DNA of 64,000 nt, taken from assembly GCF_001458215.1 (NCBI RefSeq), contig NZ_CYTW01000001.1:1860001-1924000 (forward strand). Direction: 5' to 3'. The notes beneath the pieces are model-generated. The model was not told the origin of the DNA, did no database searches, and saw only the letters and a program-made list of their open reading frames with translations. Origin of the DNA: Shimia thalassica (GTDB lineage Bacteria; Pseudomonadota; Alphaproteobacteria; Rhodobacterales; Rhodobacteraceae). The position numbers were made by a program, and so were the translations under genes. Each line of letters opens with the position of its first letter. Positions within the stretch are counted from its first letter, which is position 1. Positions 17,401 through 32,400 of the stretch are shown here, piece after piece.

Positions 17401-20400
17401 GTGCGCTTGCGGTGACGGCGCACACCGAAGACAATTTCCGGACCACCGCAATTGGTGGTTCGAAGGCCGGCGCAAGCGTCGGTCTTGCGGGCGGCGTCAA
17501 TGTCTCGATGTTCGACAATGATGCCGTGGCGCGGATTGATGGCGCGACAATCACTGCGGCCTCTTTGACGGTGGATGCCAATGCGGAAGTCCCCAATCAA
17601 GTTGATTTCCTTGACGAAATTCCGGCTTTTTTGAGCGCCATGGGAGACCTCGGCGACACGCTTGGTGCGATGCCGTCGATCAGCGATGCTTTTGGCAATG
17701 TTGCGGATAACATCGACCCCGAAGATCCCAACAGAACACGTCAGGCCGCCAACACATCGATTGGTGTCTTCCAGCAATATTATGACGAGTCGCTTGGCCC
17801 AGCTTTGACCGGTGTTGTCGATGCCTCCACGCCCTTCCTCGGCTATGCCAATCCCGCAGGCGGTCTGCCGGACAAGGTCGCCACAAGCTATGTCGCGGCC
17901 AGTGCGGCAGCGGGCAATGACGACACCGGCACCTCGGGCAAATTCGCCCTCAGCGGTGCAGTCAACGTGATGATGATCGCGAACAAGGCCACTGCCGGAA
18001 TTGGTAGCGGTGCGATGGTCACGATCACCGGCGCAGAAGGCGCGACCGTGCGTTCAAGAGGGTTGATCGAAACCGTTGATATCGTTGGTCCCCCCAACAT
18101 CAAGGCGATTTTCACAGGGGCGACGAAAAGTGATGGATCGTCGGTTGGCGGATCGTTCAGCTATGTCGAAAAAACCAACGAGGCAGATTCCTATATCGCT
18201 GATGGTGCCCAGATCATCGTGACACATGGTCTTGTCGTGGATGCCGACACCCGACAGTTTGTCATGAACCTTACCGATGCAGGCGGAAGCGGGGATGACC
18301 TCAACTTCCAGGGCAGCGTGTCGATCAATGATCACACCAACACGGCCCGCGCGTGGATCGAAGATGGCGCCATGGTTGGTGCGGATACCGTCACCGTGGA
18401 TGCAGACCATTCCGCAACCATGCTAAGCTTTGGCGTGGCGTTTGCAAAAGGTGGCAGCACCGGTGTCGGCGCGAGCGCCGCAGTAAACGACATGACCAAC
18501 ACCACTTTGGCCATGATCGGCAATATCGAAGATGGCACGATTCCCACCGATCCCGCCTTTGTAGCAGGCGTATCTGCCGCCGGGGATGTGACGGTTGAAG
18601 CGGACAGCGTGAATTTGGGTCTTGTGATTGCCTTGGCGGCTTCCAAGCCCGACAGCGGATCCTCGTCGCCAGCACCTGATCCTGCCAACAATTCGACACC
18701 GCCCGCAGTGAACCAGAACAGTGTGACTGCAAATTCGAATGGTGTTGATGTGGCTGGCGGAACGGCTGGCCTCGGGATTTCCGGTGCGGTCGGGATCAAC
18801 CTTGTGGGTCAAACCACAGAGGCGGTGATCTCTGACACTTCGGTGACGTCTGGCGGGTCGGTCACTGTGCATGCAGAAACATCAGGTCCGGTTGTGGCCG
18901 TGTCCATTCCATTGACCATGATCACCGGTTCTGGCGATGGCGGGGCTGGTGACACTGCGATTGCGGGTGGTGTGGGGGCGACGGTCTTTGATCGTACGAC
19001 ACGCGCGGCAATTGAATCCGGTTCCGTGACCACCACAGGCACCGGCAATGTACTGGTCGAAGCGGAAACGCGATCGGAGAGCGTTGGTTTCGTTGTTGGT
19101 GGCGCAGGGGGCTCTCAGGCGGACACCTCGATTGCCGGATCGGTCAATGTGACCGTTGCGGATGACACAACAGAGGCTCTGATCGGATCAGCGGCTGTCG
19201 TGACGTCCGGCGGCGACGTGACCGTCACGGCCAAAGACTATGGCATTAGCGTCAATGTGGCCGGTGCAGCCGCTGACAGCAACAGAACCTCTGTCGGGGC
19301 GGCATTTGACATCGGAATTTTCACCGATGACGTGGATGCCCGGATCGATGGGGATGTGACCGCAGACGGCGATGTTCTTGTAAACGCGGAAAACTTCTCT
19401 TTGATCGTATCGCTTGCGGCCAGCGTAGGCTCGGCCGATAGCGGTCTCGGGCTGGCGGGTTCTGTCGGGTTCAATTTTGTCGACAGCGATGTAACCGCCC
19501 AGATCGGCGGGTCGGTTTCTGCATTGGGCAGCGTCGGCGTTTTGGCCGATGATGATCTTATCGCCATTGGCGTTGTGGGTGGGTTTGCCAGCGGGTCAAC
19601 AGGGATCGGCATTGCGCCCGGAACACTGGTTGTGGATCACGAGACGACGGCCACAATCACCGGCACGGCAAATGTGGTTGCTCTGGGTCAGGGCGCAGGG
19701 CTGCAATTCCGTGGCGCAACACAGCGTGGCGTGATGGTTGGGGCCGACACGGACGACAGCCTGTTCATGGTGTCTGTTGCGGGTGCCAAGGCCGATCAGG
19801 TGGCTGTTGCGGGGTCCGTGGCTACAACAGTTGTGACCGGCACAACCCAAGCGTCCATAGAAGGTGGCGCACGGATAAACGCAGATCCGGCTGATCCGGA
19901 TGCCGCCGAGATCGCACCCGGTGCGCATTTGGCGCAAGGGGTCTTGGTGGATGCACGCGCGCACACACTTCAGATCACCTTGTCGGGTGGTGTGGCCAAG
20001 GGGGGCACCGGCGCTGTTGGGGCGGCCTTTGGGGTCCAGACGATGGACCGTGATGTGCTGTCCTTTATCGGAACCGGCGCAACCGTCGAGGCCAAGGGCA
20101 ACGTCGGGGTTTCGGCCTTCTCGAATGATGTATTGATCAATTTCGCCGTTGGAGGCGCCCAGTCTCAGAGCTTTGCCGGTGCCGGATCGGTCTCTCTTGG
20201 CGTTCTGGACCGGTCAACCAATGCCTATATCGACGGCACCGTCTTGTCGGATGGCAGCGTAAGCATCTATGCCGATAGCGATCTCTTTGGCGCCATGGTT
20301 GCAGGCGCAATCGCACTCAGCGGAAGCTCCGGCGCCGTGGGCATCGCCGCAGCGCCGCTTGTCACGCTTTCCGAAACCCGCGCAGAAATTCGTGGAAACG

Positions 20401-23400
20401 CGAATGTAACGGCAAACGGCAATTCGGCCATCACCCAAACGGTAAATGGCGATACACGGACACTGCGCGGCGTTGATGTCTTTGCCAACGATCGGGTGCT
20501 TTCGAACACGCTGGCCATCTCGGGCAGCTCTTCAAGCGGATCCTTTGCTGGCGCGGGCAGCTTCTCGGGAAGCTTCCTGTTTGGCACGGATGAAGACATC
20601 AACACGGACACACCCGTTGCCTCGCTCGAATACGAAGATCCAGAGACCAGCGGCGACGCCTCGATCACAGAAGCCTCGATCGATGGGGGGGCAACGGTTA
20701 CAACCGAAGGCAATGTCTCTGTAAGGGCCAATGCCTTTGCCGAGGCCGCCGCAATGACAGGTGCTATCGCCGCTTCTGCGGGATCAACAGGGGTTGGTCT
20801 GTCCGGTGGGGTGATTGCGCGCAAAAGCATTACGCGGGCCTTTATCGGGGACGCGACAATCGTTGCTGCGGGCAATGTCGGCGCGACCATTCTGCCCGAC
20901 GATGACGGTACACGCACAGTGCGCGGTGTTGATGTTTCGGCCGACAGCGATCTGGTGATTGTCGGGCTGACCGTCGGCGGTAGCGGCGCAGGTGGCTTTG
21001 CAGGCGCTGGTGCGATTACCGTTGTGGTCACTGATGACGAGACGCAGGCGCTGATTGGGGCGGGCGCGGATATCACGACAGATGGCAATGTGACCATTGC
21101 TGCCGACAGTGATCTGATTTTGCTGTTCGGATCGGGCGCTGTTGCGCTTGGTTCATCCGGCGGCATCGGTGCCTCTATTGCGGTGTCTGTCACCCTTTCG
21201 GAAACACTGGCCGAAATCGACGCCGGCGCAAATGTCACTGCGCGCGCCCTGCGCGATGCCTCTGTTGTGCCGGATGATGAAGGCACCCGTTCGATCCGTG
21301 GCGTCGATGTTTATGCCGATAGTTTCTTTGTCGTGACAGGGATCACCATGGCTGGTGCCGGTGGTGGCTCGGGTCTCTCTGGGGCAGGCACGATCAACAC
21401 GGTGGTTCAGACCGACACCACCCGCGCGCGCATTGGTGCATTGTCCACGGCAGATGGTGGCGTGGCGTCGCCTGATGCAACCACAATTTTGACAGCGGGC
21501 AGCGTGTCTCTTGAAGCAGACAGCGATGCCGTGATTGTTCCTTTGTCGGGTGGTCTGTCGTCCGGCAACGGTGCGGCCTTTGGCGCGACGATTGTCACTT
21601 TGACCAGAATAGCTGACACCGAAGCCCTTGTCGGGCGCGAAGCCTCGGTAACGGCAACAGGAACACACCAGAACACCATTCTGGATACAGGTGTGACGCG
21701 CAACATTCGCGGTGTCGACCTTGTTGCGTCTTCTTCACCGGTTCTTGTCGCGGCAGGTCTGGCCGGGGCGCTTGGCAGCTCCGGTGCGGCGGCTGGTGTG
21801 ATCTCGGTGGTCACGAATACGGAAAACGTCCGCGCGCGTGTCGAAGGCGCGACGGTATCAACCGACGGAAACCTAACGGTTTTTGCTGACACCAGAACAG
21901 GTCTTGATGGTCTTTCGGCCTATGATCTTGGGGATGCGGTAATCGAACCTGTGAGCTCGGCCGTGCTGGTTGCCGGTGCGGGATCCATTGCGGTTGACAG
22001 CGGCGCTGCGGGTGTTGGTGGATCGATCGGCACGGTTGTTGCGGATCACACGGTAGAAGCAAAAATTCACGGCAACTCTGCCATTGTGGCAAACGGGACA
22101 ACGGGGGGCACGGATCGTGCGCTCACGGGGGCGTCGCAACGTGTGGCGCGGGGCGTTGATGTTGTCGCGCAATCCGGCATCTTTGCCTCAGCCCTGACAG
22201 TGGCGGGCGGCGCAAGCTCGAGTGTTGGTGTGGCCGGTGCCGTTTCCAGCACGACTGTAACCGAAACCACAACCGCGCGTGTCACGGGCGGGTCGGTTAC
22301 GACCGATGGTAACCTGACTGTGCTGGCCAACAGCGACAGCACGCTTGAAACACTCGCTGGCGGTATTGGCGGGGGTGGCACGGCGGGTGTCGGGGCAGGG
22401 GCTGCGGTTTCTGTTCACACGGATACAACAACGGCGGCGATTGACGGAACCACCAACATTACGGCATCCGGCAGGTTGGGGTCGACCACCATGCCAATGG
22501 GCAACGAACTGGGTGATGGTCCGACAACTCAAAGCAGCTCGTTTGGTGTTGCGGTCTCTGCTGTTTCAAACGAATTGATCATCACCAGCGCGATCGGCGC
22601 AGGGGGCAGCGGCACGGTTGGCGTCGCTGGCTCGGGGGCTGTTACAGTTCAAAATGAAACAACTCACGCCTGGATTGGCGCAGGGGTCACCGTGGCAAAC
22701 ACGGGCGCTGGAAGCCAACAGGACGCGGCTGTTCTTGCGCGGGATGTGAGTTTTGTTGTCAGCGGCGGCGGCGCTGCGGCGGCTGGCGGGTCTGTTGGTG
22801 CCTCGGCAGGGGCCGGTGCCCAATCCAGCGTCAAGAATACCCAGGCCTGGATTGCCGGTGATGTCTCGGTCAGAGATGACATTACCGTTCGTGCACTGTC
22901 AGAGGACACATCCGTTGTCGTCGCCGTGAGCGGATCGGGTGCGCCTTATGGATCGATGGCCGGCGCAGCATCGGTTTTGAGCATCGACAACACCACACAC
23001 GCCGTGATCTCATCCACGGCGGACCTCACGGCAGGCGATACAATCTCTGTGGTTGCTTTGGATGAAACAATCGCGGATGTCGTTGCCGGGGCCGCCTCGG
23101 GTGGGTTGGTTTCGGGGGCTGGCTCGGCTGGCGTGACCGTGATCAACAAAAACACCAAGGCCGAAGTGGAAGGCGGCGCGAGCCTGACTTCCTCGGGTTC
23201 CGGCAGTGGCGTCTTGGGCCTCACCGGTGACATTGGCGTTGATTTCGAGGCCGAACCAGACAGTGAGCACGAAATCAGTGTGAGCCAATCCGGCGCCAGC
23301 AGCACCGAAGCGGCCGGACAGGGGTTCAACGACGAAGGCTTCGATCAGGAACGTGTTTCTTCGGCCCAGACCGGCATGGTTAACGGTATTTCGATCCAGT

Positions 23401-26400
23401 CCGTATCGACCGACAGCATTGAAACCTTCTCCGTAAATGGGTCGGGGGGCGCAGGCGCGATCGCGCTTGGTGGAACGGTCAATGTTATCTCGAATGAAAC
23501 CGAAGCCTTGGTTGGAAATGGCGCCGAGCTGACAACCAACGGCACCGGTGATGATATTAAAATTGGTGCGAATTCAGACAGTTACGCATTGAACATCATG
23601 GCAGCCGTTGCCGTTGGCGGAACCGCTGGCGCACCGGGCGCCAGTGCCGCCGTATTCGGTAACAGAACAGAAGCCCGCGTCACAGGCGCCACGCTCGACA
23701 GTGCCGGCGATGTGGTGATTGCCGCATCTGGCACCGATGATGCGCTTGCCGTGACACTGGCCTTTGCAGGCGGCGGAACGGTTGCTGGCGGCGTCTCGGC
23801 CAATGCGGTGGTGATCACTTCCGAGGTGACGTCGGGTATCGACGGGGCCGCAGATGTCGACGCGGCGTACAACGTTGTTGTCGCAGCAGAACACTCGAGT
23901 GATGTGGACGTGATTGCGGGCGCCGCAGGGGTGTCCGGTGGCACCGGATTTGGCGCAGGCGTCAATGTCGTCGTTGTCGACAAAACCACAAATGCCTTTA
24001 TCGCAGGGTCGGCTCAGGTTGATGCAAATGCAGGTGGTTCGGGTGTTTCCGTACTGAACGGCGGTCTGAGTGGAACAAATGACCGCTACGACGATGGCGA
24101 CGCCCTGACGCGCAGCACAGAAGAAGGGGTTCTGATTACGTCGGAAAGCGACGAGGATATCTTTGTCTTTGGAGCCGCCGCAGGCATCGGCGCAACCGCC
24201 GGTCTGGCCGGTGCGATTGCCGTGACCGTGGTTGATAGCGACACCAGCGCCTTTGTTGGTGGCTCGGCTGGCGTGAACCAGAATGCGACTGGCGACAGCT
24301 CTCAGGATGTAGTGATTGCTGCGGGCAATACGCTTGAGTTGTTTGTGGGCAATGGCGCGCTGGCGGTTGGTCTTGCGGGCGGGGCTGGCGGGGCGTTGGG
24401 TGTCGGTGTGATCCGGTCTGACACCTCGGCCTATACCGCGTCAGGGACAAATGTCCGCGCAGGGGGCGACGTCACGGTCGGTGCCGCAGAAATCATGGAT
24501 GTGGACCAGATCGTCATTTCAGGCAGTGGCGGCGCAGCGGCCTTTGCCGCATCAGTTTCCGTTCTGTCTTTTGGCAACGAATTGAACAGCACCCAGACCA
24601 CCGAGATTTCCTCGGGCGGGGTTGACGCGATGGATGAAGCGGACGATGCGACGTCAACATCCTGGAGCGGGTCGATCCTTGGCGGGTTCGCCACAAGCGA
24701 CGGATCAGAAGATGTTGATGGCACGGGTCAGCCTTCAGCGACATCGCGTTTGGGCTCTGTCATGTCGAATGCCAATACGGTCGTCGGCAGCGAAACTTCG
24801 GTATCGGCTGCAAGCGATGCAACTTCGCGTGTGACAACCCAAGGCACAGATGCCTTTGTCGCCGGAAACGTCGAGGCCGGAGGAAACGTCAAAATTCAGG
24901 CCAACGAACGGATTGATCTGGATACAGACGCGGGCACAGTGGCCGTCGGTCTGGCATCGCTGGGTGCCGGGATCACAGTGAATACAATTGCGCGGACAAC
25001 AACCGCCAGCATTGATGGAACGGGATCGGTCTCGGCCGGACGCATCGCAGGATCAAGCCGCGTTGATGTTCTGTCAGACATGCGCATCAACGTCGACAGC
25101 GTGTCCATTCTGGCCTCTGGCGGCCTTGCAGGGGCGCTTGGTGCATCCGTCGTGGTACACAATGACGCTTCGGGCGCAAATGCCGAGATTTATGGCGATG
25201 TTTCGGATGGTGACACCGTGCGGCTTCTGGCGTCGAGCGAACGCGATATCACCCTGAGCAGCAGTCAGGCTGCGGGCGGGAGCTATGTCGGTGGTGCCTC
25301 GGTGAGCACGCTTGATATTACAGGAACAACGCAAGCCCGTGTGGGATCGGCAAGCGATGTTGGCGGTGGCACATTTGGAGGCGTTGCGCGTTTTGACATC
25401 GACGCCAAGGGCGACACCATTTCAAACCTGACGGGCCGGTCCTTGTCCGGCGGGATTGGAAACGGGTCCCTGAACGAAGTGCGCACCACGGTCGGCGGCA
25501 CGGTTCTTGCGGATGTGAATGCTGCAACGGTTAATATTTCCGGTGCGTTTACTGTTGATGCAGAAAGTGATGTGACGTCCACAGTGACGCTTGTCGGCTT
25601 CTCGCTCAGCGGTGTGTCTTTGGGCAGTTCACGCGCGGCCGTCACCATCAATCCGAATGTGACAGCACAAGTGCGCGGCGCGTCTGACATCGATGCCGGA
25701 TCGGTATCGGTACTGGCCAACAGCGATCATGAAGGCAACGCAATTGCAAACGCAAGTGCAGGTGCCGTCGGATCAATTTCCGAAGTCGAAGCCAACGCCA
25801 CGATTGCCGGCAGCCTGACCGCATCGCTGTCCGGTTCCGGAATGACCGTGGATGCGGGCAGCGTCACAGTCGACGCCGCCAGCAAAGCGGATGCGGATGC
25901 GGAATCCAGAGGGATTAATGGCGGTGCCTTAACGGTGGGTGAATCTGAAGCCATCGCAAGTGTTACCCCCACAATCACCGCGCAAATCGGCGGCGGAGCT
26001 GTTATCACCGCGACTGGCGATGTCACCGTTCTTGCGCGCCACAACGTGGCCTTTGACGGCACTGTTTTGACCGAAGTCGGTGATTACGGTTTGGATGCCA
26101 GCGCGGTTTCGCAAGCCTCGGCCGGTGCTCTGGTCGGTCTCTCTGGTGCGCGCGCCAATGCAACATCAAGTGCAACCCTTGTGTCGCAAGCCACCTCGGG
26201 AACAGTGCGAGCCGGATCTCTTAACGTGCGCTCGATGGGTGACATTACCGGCTTTGCCGATGCCACCAGCGTGATAGGCGCGCTAATCGGCGGCGGAACC
26301 TCGAACAGCACCGTAACTGTCGGAGGCAGCAATACCGCGCGCATCGATGGAACAACCGTCGACAACACCGGTATTGTTTCGGTTCTGGCCCTTGATGGCG

Positions 26401-29400
26401 TGGATGCAGACGCAGACGCAACAGCAGGCGCCGGTGGCCTTGCTGCAGGTGTCGGCGGCGCATCAAACAGCACTGTCATACGTTCCGTGAACGCGATGAT
26501 CCAAGGCAACAGCGCAAATGTATCCGGCAGCGACGTGACCGTTGCTGCGGTCTCTATGGTGCAATCAGAGGCCGTCACATCAGGCGTCGCAGGCGGCGCC
26601 GTTGCGGTTGGCAACTCAAACGCAACCTCTACGGTTGTCGCTACCGTGCGCGCAGAAATCAAAGAGGCCGCTCTTGTCGAGGCCACAACCGGCGATGTCA
26701 CGGTCAATGCCTTCTTCAACGTGTCTGATGCCAATGGAAACGGTCGTGTGACAGACGCCGCCCGCGCATCATCCACGACGTCTGTTGGCGGCGCGGGATC
26801 GATCTCCAGTTCAAACGTCACCGCCTCATCAACTGCAAACGTCTGGGCCGGATTTGGTGCCAGTGCGGTTGTCACAGCAGATGACGATATTCTTGTGACA
26901 GGACGCACTTTTAATGAAGCAGACGCAGTTGCCAACAACAACGCAACGGGTTTGATCTCTGGCGGAAACGCCTCGGGCACGTCATCCACCACAACCAACG
27001 TGGATGTAGAGGTCGGCAACGGAACCGTGTTGACGGCCGGGGATCTGGCACAAATCCGCGCCTTCGCGGTGGCCGAAACCCGCAACAGCGTCACTGGCGG
27101 ATCGGCCGGTCTTTTGACGGCAGGATCGTCAAGCGGCACGACCAATATGACGACAACCGCAGACGCCAGAATGGGCACCAACAGCCGGATTGACGCAAAT
27201 GATGCTGAACTGATTGCGCGCACCTTTGCGGATGCAATTAGCCGTGTGACCGGATCGTCCGGTCAAGAGCTTGGCGAGACGTTGTCTGCCTTGTTCTCGG
27301 GTGATTTCGCCAATGTCAGCGTGCCTTCGATTGCCGCAGCTGGCGGTGCATTGGCCGATGTGAACATTACTTCGGATTCAAATGTTGACGTGAATTCCGG
27401 CGCAGTGGTGAATGCTGGACGCAATGCAACGCTGTTTGCGGCCAACCGGATCAACCTTGATATTGCTGTCTCTATGCAGACCGGAGGGGCGGTTGCCTCG
27501 TCGTCGACGGCTTATGTCCTGACAGACATTGACACAGATGCGGATGTCATTTTGCGGACCGGCTCCCAAATTCTGGCGGGCTCGACCGTTGATATCGATG
27601 CCTTGAACGAAGTCGGCGGCACACAGGAAGCCCAGTCCAATACTCGCGTCACCCTTGCTGGCGCGTTCTCGACGGCTGTGTCCAAATTGACCATCGGCAC
27701 CAACGCCGACAAGGCGCAGGCCCGCGTTCTTCAACAGGGCACTGCACGAATTGAAGGTGGTGAGCTGATCAAGATCGACGCCTTCGGAAACGCCTTGAAC
27801 AATCCGGATGCCGCAATCGGAAACGAGGTCATTTCCCGCGCGATTTCCAATGCGGACACGACTGTCCTTGCCACTGCAAACGCCGAAGCTTTTGGCACGG
27901 CCTTTGGTCAATCCATTGTTGATATGGCGGACGATGCCGTGATGGTTTCCCGCGCCGTAGATATTGATGGCAGCTCGAACCTGTTGATCACCGAAGTGGC
28001 GGCAGCTGAAGCCTCGGGTGTTATCACCAAAATCGTCGAAGTGGTGCGCGAAGTGGTGCGCAAGGTGACGAAATGGTTGCCATGGCCACTGGACGCGATT
28101 GTCGAGTGGGTCACGGATACGGTGATTGACCTTGTCACTGTGTTTGAATTTGCCGACAGCAATGCCGAAACCACCACTGTGGGTGACACCGCGGATGATA
28201 TTGTTGATCTGCGCGGCTCGATTTACCTGGGCGATGGCACGGACAAACTTCTGCGTGTGAACGCGGATGGCAGTATCGATCCGGTGTCAAATGTCGGCGC
28301 CTCGATCAACTCATCGCGTATTCTTGTTGATGACATCGTCAATGACTCTGGCGGGACGTTGGATATCCGTCTGGTCAGAGGTGTGGTCAGCGGGGATGCA
28401 GATGTTTACCTGCCAAAGCTTCTCACCAGCGTCACAATCGAGAACAATACCTCGCGTGATCTGCATATCCAAAGGGTCGAGATGATCTCGGACAATGCCG
28501 GTGAGCCGGATATCAATGTGGTCGACAGCCGCCCTGCGCCTGCCGATGTGCAGCCGGGCTTCAATATCCGAAATGCCGGTGGTGACTTTACCACCTTCAC
28601 GGTGCGGAACTTCTCGACCAATGCCGGTTCTGACGTTCTGTTCCTTGATAATATCAGCAATGTCGCCGCGATCTTTGACTTCCGCGCCTATGGCGGCAAC
28701 ATCACGCAGGCTGCGGGCATTACATTGGTGGCGGGCGATGCCGGCCAGATGTTTGCAACCGACCTGAACAGCGGAATTTTGGTTCCTGCGGTCACCATAA
28801 TCGCGGATCGTGGCTCGATCGGGACGGTGTCCAATCCGTTCTATCTCGAGATGATACGCGGACGGGATTTCCGCGATGGAACAATCGCCTATGACCCGAT
28901 CAACTTTGTCGGGCGTGCAGGGGATGATCTCTATCTCGAAGTACAGGGGACAAATGTTTCCTTCCTTGGATCGACGCCGATCACCACACCTGCTGACGGT
29001 ATTCTGCTGGATATGCAGGCGGGTGATCAGCTCGACTTTACCGGTCTTGAAGGGCGTCTGACCCGTGTCACCGTCGAGGCTGGATCACAACCGAACACCT
29101 TTATCACAGCCCGCACCGATTATACCGTTGAAGGCCAGTATGAAGTCCTGAACGGCACGTCGACAGGTGGCAACGTCATGCTTGAGGTTCTGGGCCAGTC
29201 GTCCATGGGCATCGGCCATGTGTCTGCCGTAAACGGATCGGCAACGCTTATTGCCGGGGGTAACCTGACCGACCGCAACGCAACCAGCAGTTCTGATGTC
29301 ACAGCACGCAGCATTTTCCTGACGTCGCGCTTTGGTGGCATCGGTTCGGCAAGCAATGCGTTTGACTTTGACTCGTCCAACAATGCGCTTGGATCGGTCA

Positions 29401-32400
29401 ATGCAACCGCGCCGGGCGCCATTGTTCTGAACGAAACCTCGGGCGACATGCGCGTGGGGCAGATTCTGTCTAACAGCACGGTTACCCTGACCAGTGCGGG
29501 CGGCATTGTTGATGCGTCGAATGACGGCGTGGCGGATGTGATCGGCACGACGCTCGTCCTCGCGGCAAGCAATGGACACATCGGCAGCAGCAGCAACAGC
29601 CTTGATGTGAATTCGAACCGTCTGGGATCTGTCAGCGCACGTTCGATCCATTTGAACGAAACCTCGGGACATATGGTGGCCGGAAGCGTTGCCGCGAGCG
29701 CCGGAAATGTCATTCTGAACGTGGCTGGCGGGAACCTTTATGTAGAAACGATTTCTGCAAACGGTGACGCCATTTTGACAACACCCGCAGGCAGCGTTCT
29801 GGATGGAACCGCAAGTACCGCCGCAGGAATCCTCAGCAATGGCCTGTCCATTACGGCGTCCGGTTCGATCGGCACCGCCGGTGACTTCCTTGAAGTCGAC
29901 ACAAGCCGTGGCGTGATGTCTTACTCGGATCTGGATGCCGGAACGGGCATCTTTGTTTCGGAAACTTCAGGTAGTTTCAATGTGATGCGCGCCGAAGCTG
30001 ACACCGGCAACGTGGCATTGCGGGCGGACGCCTGGACGTTGCGTTTGAGAGCGGGTGGTTTGATCACTGCTCACAACGGCGTTGTTGATCTGGATGCCGC
30101 ATCGGAAATCGTATTGGAATACGGAACCGCAGTAACGGCGTCGGGCCACGCCTCGCTGGATGCCGCGCGGGCGGTTTCCCTCAGAACCGACGCAACAATA
30201 ACCGCGCAGACTGTCGCCATCACAGGTGCGACTGTCGAATTCGGGGAAGGGTCGCAAACGCGATCAACATCCGGCAGCGCCTCCGGAAACAGCGTCTCGG
30301 TGGTCTCGACCACTGGCGGCATTTCCATTCTGGCAAATGCGGCCCTGTCGAACCAATCCGGCACCGGTTACTTTAACGCGGCGTCGTCCCTTGCGAGCGG
30401 CACCGGCAGCACGGTCAACATGGGCTATCTGCGCATGAATGCAGGTGGCGCGATTTCCACTGGCGTGGACAGCTCTCTTCTTGGGCGGACAGGTTATAAT
30501 CTGACGGGCGCGTCGATGACGCATGGCGAACGTGCGTTGCTGACAACAGGCGCGGGGCAGAATGGTACGATTGGCCTGTCCGGTGCGTTGACCACCCAAC
30601 AAGAAAGCACGATTTCAGCAGGCAGCACCCTGACATTGAACGTCGGACGCCTGTCTCATGGTCCGAATGCCGTGATGGACGCGACCAACAATGTGGCGGC
30701 TTCGGTTGCGGGTGATGCCACCCTTGACGTCAAGAGCATGGTATCGGCCGGTACAAATGTATCCATGACGGTCGGTGCAACACTACATGCGATGCAAGAC
30801 GCCATGGTAACGGGCGGCGTGAATGTGGATCTCATGGCCAGCAATGCAGTGTTTGAAACCGGTAGTGTTATGACTGCCGGCAACACGCTGTCCATTGCGG
30901 CGGCCGATACGCTGTCTCAAAACCTTGGGGCGACCTTTACGTCCGGATCGTTGATCGTTCTGTCGATCGATCTCGGCGATGTTGACGCCGCAGGCGGCAT
31001 CATGGCGCTGAACGGGGCGCTGGACAGCCTGGCCATTACACTGCTGGGCGGCGCTGATAACGATATCTTCAACATCGAAGTCACATCGATTGACGGCAAC
31101 ACAGAGTTGCTGGCCGGTGACGGGGATGACGAGATCAACCTTATTGAACTGCCCTCGATGACAACGCTGCGCGACGGTGTGCGCGATACGTTCTCGGTTG
31201 ATGGTCAGGGCGGTACGGATGTGACCACGATTGATCTGACCGGTGTCAGCGATGTGATCGTGAACAACAGCGACAGCGGTGCACCCAACGATGGACTTGA
31301 CCGGATGTTGATCCGCACAACGGATCAGGACGACACCATCCTTGTGCGTCGCAATTTTATTGCCCTGATGCAAAGCGACGGGGCGGGCGGGTTCCTGAAT
31401 TCCCTCGAACGCATCAACTATGACCAGTCGATCAATGCGCGTGTGCGCGTCGAATCCGGCGTTGGCAACGATATGTTCGCCATGGATGATAACAGCGCTC
31501 TGATGACCTTGGATGGCGGCGTCGGGGACGACACCTTCCAGATTGGCCAGATGTTCGGTGCGGACCGGCTTGTGCCCAATGTGGCCGCCGGAGACGAGAT
31601 TGCCACAATCGAAACCACTCTTGGTTGGCTCAGCCGAGGCAACAGCGTATCGACCATTCTTTATGGCGGCCTCGGGAACGACAACTTCCGTGTTTATTCA
31701 AATCAGGCCGGTTTGCGCATGGAAGGTGAAGCAGGCAACGACGTCTTTGTTCTGCGCGCCTTCTTGCTCAACACAAGTGAAGGCGGGTCGTCTCTTGTCG
31801 GGCAATCCGCGTTGAATGCGGGCTCGGGTGACGATGAAATCCGGTATAACGTGAACGCACCCGTAGACATCGATGGCGGCGCCGGTTTTGACAAAGTCGT
31901 CGCGGTCGGCTCTGAAGGGGCAGACAATTTCCTTGTGACCAAAGACGGTATTTTCGGTGCGGGCCTGACCGTCACCCTGTCCGGTGTGGAAGAAGCACTT
32001 GAGGTGGATGGTCTGGAAGGCGACGACAATTTTTATGTGTTGTCGACACAGTCAGGTGTGACCACGCGCCTGATCGGCGGCGTTGGCAGTGATACGTTCA
32101 ATATCGGCGGCAGCGTTCTGGAAGATATCATTTCGGCACCAAATGGCGGACAGTCCGGTATCATCAACCATTTTGCAGATGCAAATGAACTAACCGATCC
32201 CGACTATGTGAACCTTGTCGGCCAAGGCATTGACCTGATTGTCAAACCCGCCAATTCCGATCCGGTGATTATCGAACAGTCTGGCCCGGATACAGCCGTT
32301 TCCGAAGGCTCTGGCAACATTGACACCTATACAATCCAGATGCCGAACGCCCCCATCGGCACCGGATCAGTCGCCTATATCACGATCTCTGCCGCCCAGG

